In this document: piece by piece, positions 10,772-21,199 of the stretch
Numbering within the stretch: position 1 is the stretch's first letter
How the letters are laid out: each line of letters starts with the position of its first letter
DNA from: Datura wrightii
Lineage: Eukaryota; Streptophyta; Magnoliopsida; Solanales; Solanaceae
Assembly: GCA_035772735.1 (NCBI GenBank)
Contig: JASDFA010000020.1
Span: 15,231,501 to 15,295,500, forward strand
Length of the DNA stretch: 64,000 bases
Reading direction: 5' to 3'
Position numbers and translations under genes: made by a program
Notes under the pieces: model-generated
Databases searched by the model: none
What the model saw: only the letters and a program-made list of their open reading frames with translations
Told to the model about the DNA's origin: nothing

Positions 10772-10915
10772 ATTTCCCCCTTTTTGATGATGACAACCTT
10801 GACAACCTTCTTTGCACATTTTATCTAACACACTTCACAGTATTCCCCCTGTCAGCATAATTCCCCCATAATTCCCCCTGTCTTAGTATCTTCCCCCTTT
10901 GGCATCATAAAAAAG
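10772..10915 (-). promoter_or_regulatory. Multiplied polypurine tracts
   Basis: Read on the minus strand, five purine-rich tracts of the form A/G-rich plus GGGGGAA occur within 145 bp. Their plus-strand complements are near 10772-10790, 10841-10850, 10858-10867, 10870-10879 and 10891-10900. The one touching the LTR is the canonical primer site for plus-strand DNA synthesis. Several polypurine tracts in this position are a known hallmark of sireviruses. Confidence 0.8.
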
Positions 10916-11169
10916 AAAAGAACAGTAAACCAAGACAAGAATGATTAGGTGAGTTAACTCATGGCCACTGGGGCAACACTGACACTAATGGAAATAAGAA
11001 AGGCAGAAAAACTAATAGACAATAAGAACAATGCAACAGCCAACCCCTGCAATCAGAAAAGCATTACATTATCACTTAGCATAACATACCAAAAGAGAAT
11101 CATACAAGAACTGTCCATAATCGTGGGAAAGAGAGCAAAACAAGAAGGAGATAAAAAAAAATAGGAACA

Positions 11170-12481
11170 TCATTTTGGGTCGGGTGGTCTGTGGAAGAGG
11201 GCTGAGAGGCGATCATTGAAGGTTTCATGGGCAGTAAGCAATTTCCTAGTCAAGTCCTTGACCTCAACCTTCAGAGCTTCATTTTCTGCTTTGAGAGGAT
11301 CATTGGCAGTAAGCAGTTTTTTGGTTTAAATCCTTAATCTCAGCCTTTAAAGCTTCATTCTCTTCCTTGAGAGCAGAGATGGTGCCAGGGTCCTCTACTG
11401 GGTGCGCCCTCAGACGAACTATTTCAGCCTCCTTTTGGACAAGCAGAGCAGTGAGCCGTTCTATCTCCATATTGGACTTCTCTTGCGAGGCAATTAAGTC
11501 CGGCACTATTGACTGACTCTGTGCCCCTCCGCGACGCATCACACATTCACATTCTTCCAGCGTCGAGAGGGTAAACATCTGCTTCTTTGACCCTACTATC
11601 CCCAAACCGCATTCTACACCAAAAAATTCAAAGACTTTGTTCAGCGGAAATCCATAAGCTAGACCATGCTTTCCATCTTTGACATGCATTATTTTGTGTA
11701 TGTGATTGATCATCACACCAGCCAGGCTTATGGGCTGAAATGTGCTGAGGGCTTCCATTAGGAATAGATCTGCAACTCATGCCACAGTCCTCTTCTCTGC
11801 CCTTGGTAGAAGTACTTTATTTACAAACTCAAACAGCAGCTGATACACACCCTTCATTTGTTTCTTGAGAACTCTCTCCCCTGTGACTCTGTCAAGCTTG
11901 GAAATCATGGAAATAAAACGCCTTTGCGCACATTCTCCATCGACAGACCTGATCCCTCTATTAGGAACCTTAAGAATGGAACTGAGAACCTGCTCATTTA
12001 TCATGAAGGTGACTCCACTCACCTTGCTGTAGATCTTAGTACCATTATCAGCAAATTCCAGCTCATGATAAAATTCCCTGACCTCATTCTCATGTAAAAC
12101 AGGAACTGGAGGAACAAATAAGTGTCGCCAACTTTGGTAATTGACCATTTCCACCAGCTCAGCCATGCCTTCCATGTCACAAATTTCAGGATCAAATACC
12201 CTGCCCCGTAACACCTTTTGGTTCTGCAAGATAAGCTGCCTGGCTTCCCTGGACAGCTCAGTAGACTCATTGGTCCTATCTCTGGAAGAAATCTGGTGAG
12301 TAAGAGATGGAGGAATAGGAAGTTTGAAGAGGTTATTTGCAGAGAGCAGTTTAAAAAGGTGAGAGGAAAGATGGAAGGTGGAAAGGGTTTTAAGAGGGGT
12401 TATGACACGTCTAATCAGAGAGACTTTTAAACTGGATGTAGATATAACACTTACTTTATGACCGGATACCGGAAGAAACAA
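11170..12481 (-). pseudogene. Sirevirus 3' ORF (env position), interrupted
   Basis: This lies downstream of pol, where some sireviruses carry an env-like gene. An open frame starts at 12481 and continues to 11300, broken once by an in-frame TGA at 11777-11779; both parts are in the same frame, about 394 codons in all. The N-terminal two thirds resemble the family annotated as 'putative plant transposon protein' ('YQLLFEFVNKVLLPRAEKRT', 'LAYGFPLNKVFEFFGVECG'). The last part is a heptad-rich coiled coil. After the frame closes near 11300, a second diverged copy of the coiled-coil end is readable in another frame to a stop at 11170-11172, so the terminus was tandemly duplicated and then frameshifted. 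No transmembrane segment is evident, which argues against a classical envelope protein. Function unknown. Confidence 0.6.
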
Positions 12482-12754
12482 GCGGGAAGGGCAGTTCTTA
12501 CAATATTCTCAAGATATGTTTATAAGTGACAAAGTAATACTGACCTGATAGGACCTGGTCCCCTTATGAGGTTGAACAGGCAGTCCAAAGTCCCTGACTT
12601 GTCTAAGTCCAGCCTTCCTTACATCCACCATGCGTGTATACCTAGGGAGGTATAGAACTGAGTTAGACGCATCCACAACAAACTAGCAAGGATACCTGCA
12701 TTCAGATCATAGCCAAAAACGAGAGTCAACACTTAGACAGAGAAGAGGGAGAAT

Positions 12755-15700
12755 TTAATTCATTTTGATTAAGCCCAGCCTTAATCTGTTTTTATCAAAC
12801 TGGTCCCTATTCAAGGCTTTGGTAAAGATATCTGCAATCTGATCTTCTGTCCTGCAAAATTCCACACGAATATTTCCCTTCTCAACATGGTCTCTAAGAA
12901 AATGATGTCTGATGTCAATATGCTTAGTCCGCTTGTGTTGTACTGGATTCTTAGCCATATTCAGAGCACTGGTGTTGTCACACATCAAAGGGACACACTC
13001 GGTCAGGACTCCAAAGTCTTCCAGTTGCTGCTTAATCCACAGTAATTGAGCACAACATGAAGCAGCAGCCACATATTCTGCTTCAGCTGTTGAGAGTGCC
13101 ACTGAATTTTGTTTTCTTGATCCCCAAGAGACCAGTGAAGAACCCAGAAAATGAGCCATGCCTGAGGTACTTTTCCTATCAACCAGGTACCCAGCATAGT
13201 CAGCATCAGAATAGCCAATAAGTTCAAAGGAACCTCCTGATGGATAGAAAAGGACTAAATCAGAGGTCCCCTTAAGATATCTGAGAATTCTCTTAGCAGC
13301 CTTCAGATGAGATTCCTTAGGACAAGCTTGGAATCGAGCACACATACCCACACTAAACACAATATCTGGCCTGCTGGCTATTAAGTAAAGCAGGGAGCCA
13401 ATAATGCCTCTGTACATAGTTTCATTTACTGGAGGACCGGGTTCATCATTATCCAGTTTTGAAGCAGTCCCAATGGGAGTGTCAATTGGTTTGGCACTTT
13501 CCATATGAAATTTTGTGAGCAGGTCCTTGATATACTTCTGCTGACTGATGGCTGTTCCAGCTTTGTCCTGCTTGACCTGTAACCCCAGAAAGAACATAAG
13601 TTCTCCCATCATACTCATCTCGAATTCACTTCCCATGAGCGTTGCAAAATCCTCACAGAGTGAATTAAGAGTGGCTCTAAATATAATGTCATCAACATAG
13701 ACTTGAGCAATAATCAAATTTCTTCCTCTTGTTTTGAGAAAAAGAGTGTTGTCAATTCTTCCTCTCTTAAAACCATTATCAAGAAGAAATTTTGATAGTC
13801 TTTCATACCAAGCCCTTGGAGCCTGTTTCAGTCCATACAGTGCCTTGTCCAGCTTGTATACATGATGAGGTCTATCAATATCCTCAAAACCAGGGGGTTG
13901 TTTCACATACACTTCTTCCTTCAAGTACCCATTTAGGAAGGCACTTTTGACGTCCATTTGAAACAATTTAAATTCCATGAAAGAGGCAAAGGCAATCAGC
14001 ATGCGAATGGCTTCCATTCTGGCTACTGGAGCGAATGTTTCATCATAATCAATCCCTTCCTCCTGGTTGTACCCTTGAACAACCAGTCGAGCCTTGTTTT
14101 TGACTGTGACCCCTTGCTCATTTAATTTTTTCCTGAAGACCCACCTGGTTCCTATAACAGTTCTATCAGATGGTTTTGGAACCAAGTGCCAGACTTTGCT
14201 TCTTTCAAATTGATGCAGCTCCTCCTGCATAGCATTCACCCATTCCACATCCTTCAGTGCCTCCTTGATGTTCTTGGGCTCAATCTGTGATATGAAGGCT
14301 GATGAGGCAAATGTGTTTCGAGTTTTGGATCGGGTCTGCATTCCTGAGTCCAATGGAGACATTAAGTTGTCAAGAGGATGAGAAGATTTGTGTTTCCAGT
14401 TAGATCCCTTTACAACAGATTCTTCAGAATTGGAACCAGTTCCAGCAGATTCTCCAGAATTGGAACCAGGTCCCTCTTCTGGGTTGCCTTCTGCATCATC
14501 TTCCTTTTCTGCCTTCTCTTCTCTGATGTGTTCTGTTGCTTCATCATGAGTGGTCTGATCTCCATTCTGCAGGGAGTTCTTTGTGATGTCAGGTTTTTTA
14601 GATGAATCATGATTGACATCATCTCTTTGGAACAGCCACAGTTCCTCAAATTCGTCCTTACCCAGTGCTTCCGTGCTCTTCAGCTTCCCATTTTCATCAA
14701 ATACGACATGGATGCTTTCTTCAACACACTGAGTCCGTTTATTATAGACTCGGTATGCTTTGCTATTTAATGAGTATCCTAGAAAAATTCCCTCATCACT
14801 TTTGGGATCAAATTTTCCTAGATGGTCCTTGCCGTTGTTTAGCACAAAACACTTGCATCCAAAGACTCTAAGGTAGTTCAGCATCGGCTTCCTTTTATTC
14901 AGCAGCTCATAGGGGGTTTTTCCAAGTAATGGCCGAATTAGACACCGATTGACCACATAACAGGCCGTGTTGACAGATTCTGTCCAGAATGACATTGCCA
15001 CTCCTCCATCTATGAGCAATGTTCTAGCAATATCTGCAAGAGTTCGATTCTTCCTTTCAACTACTCCATTCTGTTGTGGAGTCCTGGGAGCAGAAAAGTT
15101 GTGACTGATTCCTTTGGCATCACAGAAAGCTTCAAATTTGGCATTTTCAAATTCAGTTCCATGATCAGACCTGATCCCTGCAATGTTGCAGTTCAGCTTC
15201 ACCTGAATTTGGTTTGCAAATGACTCAAAGGTGGGGAATGTTTCATCTTTAGTGCGAAGAAACATCACCCAGGTATATCTTGAATAGTCATCAACAATTA
15301 CAAGGATCAGCTTCTTTCCTCCACGACTTGCAACCTTTACAGGTCCACACAGATCCATGTGTAGTAGCTCCAGGGGTCTGGAGGTGCTCACTTCCTTTTT
15401 GTTCTTGAATGAAGACCTGGTGTGTTTCCCTTGAACACAAGCATCACAGATCTGACTCTGAGCAAATTTCACCTTTGGGAGTCCTCGAACCAGGTCCTTG
15501 GATACTAGTTTGTTGAGAAGAACAGAACTTATATGTCCCAACCTTCTGTGCCACAAGGTAGCTTCATCCTCCACCACGCTTAAGCAGTTAAGCCCATTTC
15601 TAGCAGCTGAATCAAGATCAGCAACATACATGCTCTTGCATCTGTTTGCGGTCAAAACAACTCTTCCTGATTGAAGATCTGTCACTGTACACTGGTCTGA

Positions 15701-16012
15701 AACGAATTTGACTTCATTTCCTTTGTCGCAGATTTGTGAGACACTCAGGAGGCTGTACTTCAGTCCATTTACATAGAAGACATTTTCTATGGCATGGGCA
15801 AGTGTCTTTCCAATCTTCCCAACACCAAGAATGTGTCCCTTTTTGCCATCCCCAAAAGATACTGAGCCTCCCTGATATGCCTTGAGTGAGAGAAAATTAT
15901 CAACATTTCCAGTCATGTGCTTTGAGCAGCCGCTATCCATATACCATTTCCGACTGCTTTCTCTCACTCCTTCCTGCACATATAGATTATAGATTAGACT
16001 TGGGAACCCATT
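12755..16012 (-). CDS. pol: Sirevirus Pol polyprotein (protease, integrase, RT, RNase H)
   Basis: This is the enzymatic polyprotein of the copia element. The frame is open from 16012, and the first 1074 residues counted from 15979 contain, in order, the following. Protease: 'DSGCSKHMTG' near residue 15. Integrase zinc finger: His144, His149, Cys178, Cys181. Integrase catalytic acids: Asp209 ('MDLCGP'), Asp272 ('RSDHGTEF') and Glu308 ('VVERKN'). A variable acidic linker covers about 455-550. Reverse transcriptase has 'YVDDIIF' near 761. RNase H has 'ALSTAEAEY' and a 'KHIDIRHHF' end. No stop or frameshift is seen within it. There is no ATG at its start: the frame lies +1 relative to gag and overlaps the gag end by 26 nt (16012-15987). 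Expression would therefore need frameshifting, or this copy carries an indel. Confidence 0.92.
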   Translation of the reverse strand, partial: NGFPSLIYNLYVQEGVRESSRKWYMDSGCSKHMTGNVDNFLSLKAYQGGSVSFGDGKKGHILGVGKIGKTLAHAIENVFYVNGLKYSLLSVSQICDKGNEVKFVSDQCTVTDLQSGRVVLTANRCKSMYVADLDSAARNGLNCLSVVEDEATLWHRRLGHISSVLLNKLVSKDLVRGLPKVKFAQSQICDACVQGKHTRSSFKNKKEVSTSRPLELLHMDLCGPVKVASRGGKKLILVIVDDYSRYTWVMFLRTKDETFPTFESFANQIQVKLNCNIAGIRSDHGTEFENAKFEAFCDAKGISHNFSAPRTPQQNGVVERKNRTLADIARTLLIDGGVAMSFWTESVNTACYVVNRCLIRPLLGKTPYELLNKRKPMLNYLRVFGCKCFVLNNGKDHLGKFDPKSDEGIFLGYSLNSKAYRVYNKRTQCVEESIHVVFDENGKLKSTEALGKDEFEELWLFQRDDVNHDSSKKPDITKNSLQNGDQTTHDEATEHIREEKAEKEDDAEGNPEEGPGSNSGESAGTGSNSEESVVKGSNWKHKSSHPLDNLMSPLDSGMQTRSKTRNTFASSAFISQIEPKNIKEALKDVEWVNAMQEELHQFERSKVWHLVPKPSDRTVIGTRWVFRKKLNEQGVTVKNKARLVVQGYNQEEGIDYDETFAPVARMEAIRMLIAFASFMEFKLFQMDVKSAFLNGYLKEEVYVKQPPGFEDIDRPHHVYKLDKALYGLKQAPRAWYERLSKFLLDNGFKRGRIDNTLFLKTRGRNLIIAQVYVDDIIFRATLNSLCEDFATLMGSEFEMSMMGELMFFLGLQVKQDKAGTAISQQKYIKDLLTKFHMESAKPIDTPIGTASKLDNDEPGPPVNETMYRGIIGSLLYLIASRPDIVFSVGMCARFQACPKESHLKAAKRILRYLKGTSDLVLFYPSGGSFELIGYSDADYAGYLVDRKSTSGMAHFLGSSLVSWGSRKQNSVALSTAEAEYVAAASCCAQLLWIKQQLEDFGVLTECVPLMCDNTSALNMAKNPVQHKRTKHIDIRHHFLRDHVEKGNIRVEFCRTEDQIADIFTKALNRDQFDKNRLRLGLIKMN

Positions 16013-17885
16013 TCAGCTTGAGTTCCCAGTACCGAGACAGAGGATAAATCAATTTTCTTTTGGACCACTCAGGCAGCCTGATCTGAGACATTTTGGAACC
16101 AGGTCCCCTTATGGTCCCTAATTCTCCTTTACTAATCACCGTCTTTCTTAAGGCTGCTTGCCTCGATACACAGTTAGACTTAAGGTGCCCATTCCTACCA
16201 CAGTGTGTGCACAGCAAATTATCAGGATTAGATCCATATTTACTGTGAGGATTATAAGGAGGACTACTTTTCTTATAACCTAACCCTTCACCGGAGTTAG
16301 ATCTTTGTCCGGTTAATTTTTGTAAGATCTGTGAAGAGGCATTCCATTTAAGCGATCTCTCAAGCTCAGCATTCAGTTGGATCACATTTTTCTCAAGCTC
16401 AGTGTTTCTTTTCATTATTACAGTGAGCTCATCTTGTGACCTTTTCAGTTCAGCTTCGAATTCTTTTTGAGCATTTTTCATGTCACTAGTCCCTCCCTTT
16501 TTAATAAAGGCATTTTGCTCATTGACTAGCTCTTGACATTTCTCTTCTAGTTCTGCCAAACTTGAGATCAAGTTCGCCTTTTCTAGCTCAAGTTTATCTA
16601 TATATTGATTCAGACTTTCCTTTTCTTTGGTAAGATCATAAAAAGAGTCAATTAACACACAAGCTAGCGACCTCAATTCTTTCCCATTATAGTCTTTTAG
16701 ATTCTTTTTAATGTCAAGGAAAGTTACCTCTTCATCTTCATCTCCATCCGAATTTGCCATGAAGGCAAACATTGAGTCAAAGGGTGAGTCATCATCCTCC
16801 ACAGCCATCATAGAAGCATCTTTCACAGCATCCTCCTTATCAGATTCATCTGAGGAGTTCCCCCAAGCAGCTAGAGCTTGCTTGACTATATTGTCGGCTG
16901 CAGCTCTTCTTCTGAACTTGTCAGGGACTCGGTCCTTCTTCTGGGCCTTTTCGGCAGTGGTTCTCAGATACTCCTTGTAATCCATCTTATGCATCGGACA
17001 GTCCTTGATAAAGTGACCTGGTTTGCCGCATTTGTGACACAGATCATTGTAACTAGGTCCCTTGTTCGAGCTTGTCCTCCTAGGAAGGCTGCCACTTCGC
17101 CTAATCATTTTCTGAAACCTTCTTGTTAGGTAGGCCATATCTTCATCTTCTTCGCTGGAGCTTGCTTGAGCTCCTTTAAGAGCTAATCCTTTGTCCTTCT
17201 TCAGCTCACTCCTGCTCTGGTCCTGCTGCCTCTTGAGCTCATAGGTTTTTAAATTGCCTATGATTTCATCCATCGTGAGGACTTCTAGATTTCTAGCTTC
17301 AGTGATCGCATCAACTTTACTCTCCCAAGACTTAGGGAGGACACTGAGTACCTTCCTGACCAGCCTGCTTGGCTTGATCACTTCTCCCAAACAATAGAGC
17401 TCGTTAGTGATGGACGTGAGTCTGGTATGCATCTCTTGAATAGATTCACCTTCCCTCATGGAGAACATTTCGTATTGAGTGGTAAGCATATCCACTTTGG
17501 ACTGCTTGACCTGACTGGTCCCTTCATGAGCGGTTCTGAGACAGTCCCATATTTCCTTTGCAGTCTCACAAGCAGAGATTCGATTATATTCATCCGGACC
17601 AATACCGCAAACAAGAAGCTTCTTAGATTTGTAATTATTTTCTATGAGTTTTCTGTCATGATCATCAAACTCCTTTCGGGTTTTGGGAATAGAGATGGTT
17701 GTCTCTCCTTCCTTTACGGTTTTCATTGGCACATAAGGTCCATCCAGTACCACATCCCACAGCTCACAATCTTCAGCCATGATGAAATCATGCATTCTTG
17801 TTTTCCACCATCCGTAATATTGGCCATTAAACCTGGGAGGTCTGGTAGTAGACTGTCCTTCTTCTAAATTTGGTGGTGCTGCCAT
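15987..17885 (-). CDS. gag: Sirevirus Gag with coiled coil and two zinc knuckles
   Basis: This is the structural capsid/nucleocapsid protein, 632 aa from the ATG at 17885, about 45 bp inside the primer-binding site. Residues about 10-240 form the copia gag core ('PRFNGQYYGWWKTRM', 'VCGIGPDEYNRI', 'EIWD', 'VLPKSWESK'). A CCHC knuckle lies at Cys283, Cys286, His291 and Cys296. A strongly acidic patch follows at 343-386, then a long heptad-rich coiled coil (about 415-512). A second CCHC knuckle sits at Cys559, Cys562, His567 and Cys572. Two knuckles around a coiled coil make it longer than an ordinary copia gag and fit the Sirevirus type. The frame ends with TAA at 15987-15989; pol continues in the +1 frame. 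Confidence 0.9.
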   Translation of the reverse strand: MAAPPNLEEGQSTTRPPRFNGQYYGWWKTRMHDFIMAEDCELWDVVLDGPYVPMKTVKEGETTISIPKTRKEFDDHDRKLIENNYKSKKLLVCGIGPDEYNRISACETAKEIWDCLRTAHEGTSQVKQSKVDMLTTQYEMFSMREGESIQEMHTRLTSITNELYCLGEVIKPSRLVRKVLSVLPKSWESKVDAITEARNLEVLTMDEIIGNLKTYELKRQQDQSRSELKKDKGLALKGAQASSSEEDEDMAYLTRRFQKMIRRSGSLPRRTSSNKGPSYNDLCHKCGKPGHFIKDCPMHKMDYKEYLRTTAEKAQKKDRVPDKFRRRAAADNIVKQALAAWGNSSDESDKEDAVKDASMMAVEDDDSPFDSMFAFMANSDGDEDEEVTFLDIKKNLKDYNGKELRSLACVLIDSFYDLTKEKESLNQYIDKLELEKANLISSLAELEEKCQELVNEQNAFIKKGGTSDMKNAQKEFEAELKRSQDELTVIMKRNTELEKNVIQLNAELERSLKWNASSQILQKLTGQRSNSGEGLGYKKSSPPYNPHSKYGSNPDNLLCTHCGRNGHLKSNCVSRQAALRKTVISKGELGTIRGPGSKMSQIRLPEWSKRKLIYPLSRYWELKLKWVPKSNL

Positions 17886-17930
17886 ATTTTACAGGAGTCT
17901 TTCTAGGTGTTAACCTTTTAGAAAGCACCT

Positions 17931-17942
17931 GCTCTGATACCA
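17931..17942 (-). promoter_or_regulatory. Primer-binding site, initiator Met-tRNA type (sirevirus)
   Basis: The minus strand reads TGGTATCAGAGC two bases inside the 5' LTR. This is the standard plant retrotransposon complement to the 3' end of initiator methionine tRNA. Confidence 0.9.
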
Positions 17943-17944
17943 AT

Positions 17945-18879
17945 TGTTGAATTATATGGGTCGACCACCTTACTCAGGATCAGGTCCCTCTATCAGGTTA
18001 CACAGAGGCAGAGACACATGTACACGAAAATACAACAGTAAGAAGAAGACACACGAAGTTTTACGTGGAAAACTTCCTTGCTCACTGGAAGTAAAAAACC
18101 ACGACCTACCTCGTAGGATTTCTCAAACTCCACTACTAGATCTGAGCAACAAAAGTTACAAAACCTAGTACACAACTAAGAGGTTAACCTCCTAACCTCC
18201 CACTTGTAATACCTCTATTACAAGACTTCAATATTCTCTACTTCAGCTAAAACTCAACTGAAATACAAGGCTAACTCTAGCCAAAATGTCTACTAGCTCT
18301 AGCAGACCAAAACGAGAAAAACAACTCATGAAAAACAAGAAAATAAAACTTGTACGAAATACAAGGTTTCTGTTTTGCAGTGCACTTCTTCTCCTTCAAT
18401 GGCAGCCTCTAAACTTGAGTTATTTTTCTTTGATTCTTGCTGTGAAACAAGGAAACAATGGCTGCCTTTTGAGAGAAGAATAAGCTTATTTTTTAGATCA
18501 ATTTTTCTGAATGATTTCTCTTGATGGAAAGAGTTGTTGGGTTCTATCCTTTATATCTTTTCAGCTTCCTTTCATCCACATGGGTAGAAGGAGAGTGTAT
18601 TGATGATACCCACTAGCCACATGGATAAAAGGAGAGAGTAGTAATGATACCCACTAGAAAGCTCTCTTTTTGGTCAAGCACATGTGACCAACTTGGCCTA
18701 GGATGCTGCTATGATTCCATGCTGTGCTGCTGTGCACTTCTGCTCTCACCAACTGACAGCCAAAAAGCAAACTTTCCAACTGTAAAGTCTTTTCCCGTCC
18801 AGCTAAAAAATGAGTCACACCAGCACAAGGGATCAGGTCCCTATGTGAGGTTGACAGCATCAAAACCAATAATCTAACA
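17945..18879 (-). repeat. Sirevirus LTR (5' LTR in element orientation)
   Basis: A 935-bp copy with TG...CA ends, followed directly by the GTTAT target duplication at 18880-18884. It should hold the element's promoter on the minus strand. Confidence 0.92.
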
Positions 18880-18999
18880 GTTATTTAGCAGTAGGATTAC
18901 TAAATTGAATTTTATGTTGTATAAAGTGACAATATTAAAAAGGATAATTGCACTTCCGTTCTCTTGGTTACGGTAAATTCTAATTTGCTCGACAATGAT

Positions 19000-19640
19000 A
19001 ACAAACTCGGTGTAATCTCAAAAAAATGGGTAGAAAGAGTAGAGTGTATGTAGATCTCACTCCTACCATAGTGGCAGAAAGACTGTTTTCAATAGACCTC
19101 CAGCTCAAGGATAGACAAATCAAAGCAATCCAGAAAAATAAAAAGAAGCGGATGAAACATTAACTAAAACAAAAAATACAAGAAACAACATATAGTAAAA
19201 AATCTAAGGACAATAGAGTAAACATAATAGTACTACGACTACTAGTATTGAAAGATTAGATAAACAATGCTCTACTTTCTACTAATGTACTACCTTGATC
19301 TGTATCCTCCACAACCTCTTATCTAGGGCCATATACTTGGTAAGCTAAAACTATGACATGACCTGTCTCATCATCTCTCCCACTACTTTTTCAGTCTACC
19401 TCTACCTCTCCTAAAATCATCTATCGACAACCTCTCACACCTCCACATTAGGGCATCGAACATCTCCTCTTCATATGTCCAAACCATCTCAACCTCGCTT
19501 CCCACATCTTATCCTCCACCGAAGCTACTCCCATTATATACCGAGCTACTCCCACTATGTACTGAATATTCTCACTCTTAATTTTATTTTTCCTTATATG
19601 CCCACACATCCATTTGTCTATTTTTTTAACTTTTATAAAT
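19000..19640 (-). mobile_element. LINE tail fragment, RTE-like
   Basis: Read on the minus strand from about 19640 to 19000, the sequence first gives a broken frame with the reverse-transcriptase C-terminal motif 'ARLRWFGH' (near 19480-19500). It then gives a 3' UTR with the 'cttgagctggaggtctattgaaaacag' type block. This layout is familiar from RTE-type LINEs of Solanaceae; the assignment is by recall. It is 5'-truncated, with many stops, and not functional. Boundaries are approximate. Confidence 0.5.
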
Positions 19641-20113
19641 AGTTATCCTATTTTGCTGAAATTGATAAAACTAACTGATTAATCAAAGTTGCGGAGGATC
19701 AAAGATTTTTTTCTTAAATTTAACTCCTATTATCGCACGACTCCCTTGTAAACTTGAGACTCATTAATAATAACAAAGATTCTTCAACATTCTGTATTAT
19801 TAAGTGAATGCAAGTGAATCCTAGATCCACTGGAATAAAGTACTAAATACTAAGAAGAATCACCTAACTGAAATCAGTTCCTTCACATATTGGTATATCC
19901 TGTCCAACATAACTATCATGTTTGTTAATTATCAAAACCACAAGTCAATCCAACTTATTTATCAATTTGTTTTTTCGAGATCTTAGACAAACTCTAGGGT
20001 CAATGGAAGAGATCTAATACATGTATGTTGTCCAAACAAATTTAGACTTGGAGCAAGTACAAATCAATAAATTTTATATAGTTTTTTTTCCTTTTGCGAT
20101 GTGAGTTGCCAAA
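19641..20113. other. AT-rich intergenic stretch
   Basis: No gene, RNA or recognisable repeat end is seen. It lies between the LINE tail and the first Helitron-like 5' end. Confidence 0.4.
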
Positions 20114-21021
20114 TTTATATATTATTAAAAGGAGGTTTAGTAAAGTTTGAGGTTAAGCCAAGTGGCTAATTGAGAAACTAGCCACTTGATACTTTTTACG
20201 ATAAAATAATATTTCATCTTATTACAATATAAAAAATATATAAAAGTACTAAATATTCTAATAAATAATATTAATATTTTTTTGTTGTAAATAGAGATAT
20301 AGTAAAAAAAAATCATAGCCATAATTAGAAATATTTTATACTCTATATATTTGTCATTTAAATTATATAATTATGGGATTAATATGATATATATGGGAAA
20401 ATTTATTTGATATGTATTAATATGATATATATGAAATACATCATGTCATAATTAGATTATTTCAAAATATTACAATATGAAATAAATAAATATTACAAAT
20501 AGTCTAATAAATAATATTATTATTATTATTAAGTTTATTATATAATATGGTAAAAAAATCACACCGTAATTAGAGTTATTTTTTAGAAAATAATCCTACC
20601 ATATATTCTATATTTTTGTGATTTAAATCATCTAATATTATTAAAAGGAGGGTAGTGCAGCTTGAGTTTAAGCCAAGTGGCGAATTGAGAACTAGGCACT
20701 TGGCATTTTTACGATAAAAAATATTTCAAATTATTATAGTATGAAAAAATATAAATCTACTAAATATTCTAATAAATAATATTAATATTTTTTTGTTGTA
20801 AACAGAGATATGGTAAAAAAAATCATAGCCATAATTAGAGTTATTTTATATTCTATATATTTATTATTTAAATTATATAATTATGGCGTTAATATGATAT
20901 ATATGAAAAAAAATCACACCGTAATTAGAGTTATTTTAAAAAAAATATTCCTACGACATATTCTATATTTTTTATTTAAATTATATATTTATGGAATTAA
21001 CAGTAATAATATGTATCTATA
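20114..21021 (+). repeat. Two tandem truncated Helitron 5' ends
   Basis: Two stretches (about 20114-20630 and 20631-21021) begin with 'tattattaaaaggagg' and continue through 'ttaagccaagtggc...gaactagccacttgg' into the same AT-rich sequence. They match the start of the longer element at 21022. The second begins TCTAATATT directly after an A, as a Helitron 5' terminus would. Neither has its own CTAG 3' end before the next copy starts, so they look like a tandem pile-up of 5' ends. Confidence 0.5.
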
Positions 21022-21199
21022 TCTATATATTATTAAAAGGAGAGTAGTCTTGCTTGATATTAAGCCAAGTTGCGTATTGAGAACTAGCCACTTGGCACTT
21101 TTACCAACAAAAAAAGGTGTTTCAGATTATATGACATATAAGAAAATATCACGTCATAATTAGATTCATTCTAATGGATAATATTCCAACAACATAATC

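Larger units (their letters stand above)
9832..18884 (-). mobile_element. Young sirevirus-type Ty1/copia retrotransposon with target duplication
   Basis: This is a complete LTR retrotransposon on the minus strand. Two 935-bp LTRs (9837-10771 and 17945-18879) are flanked by the perfect 5-bp duplication GTTAT at 9832-9836 and 18880-18884. By eye the LTRs differ at one base (A at about 9893, G at about 18001), so the insertion is recent. The internal order on the minus strand is primer-binding site, gag, pol (protease, integrase, reverse transcriptase, RNase H), a 3' ORF and repeated polypurine tracts. A large gag with a coiled coil, a 3' ORF and multiplied polypurine tracts fit the Sirevirus group. 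Gag and pol are in different frames and the 3' ORF has a stop, so this copy may not be autonomous. Confidence 0.92.

Noticed and set aside
16711..17867. Plus-strand frames of 83-146 codons opposite the sirevirus gag
   Set aside because: Antisense shadows of gag, whose zinc knuckles and core motifs are unambiguous on the minus strand.
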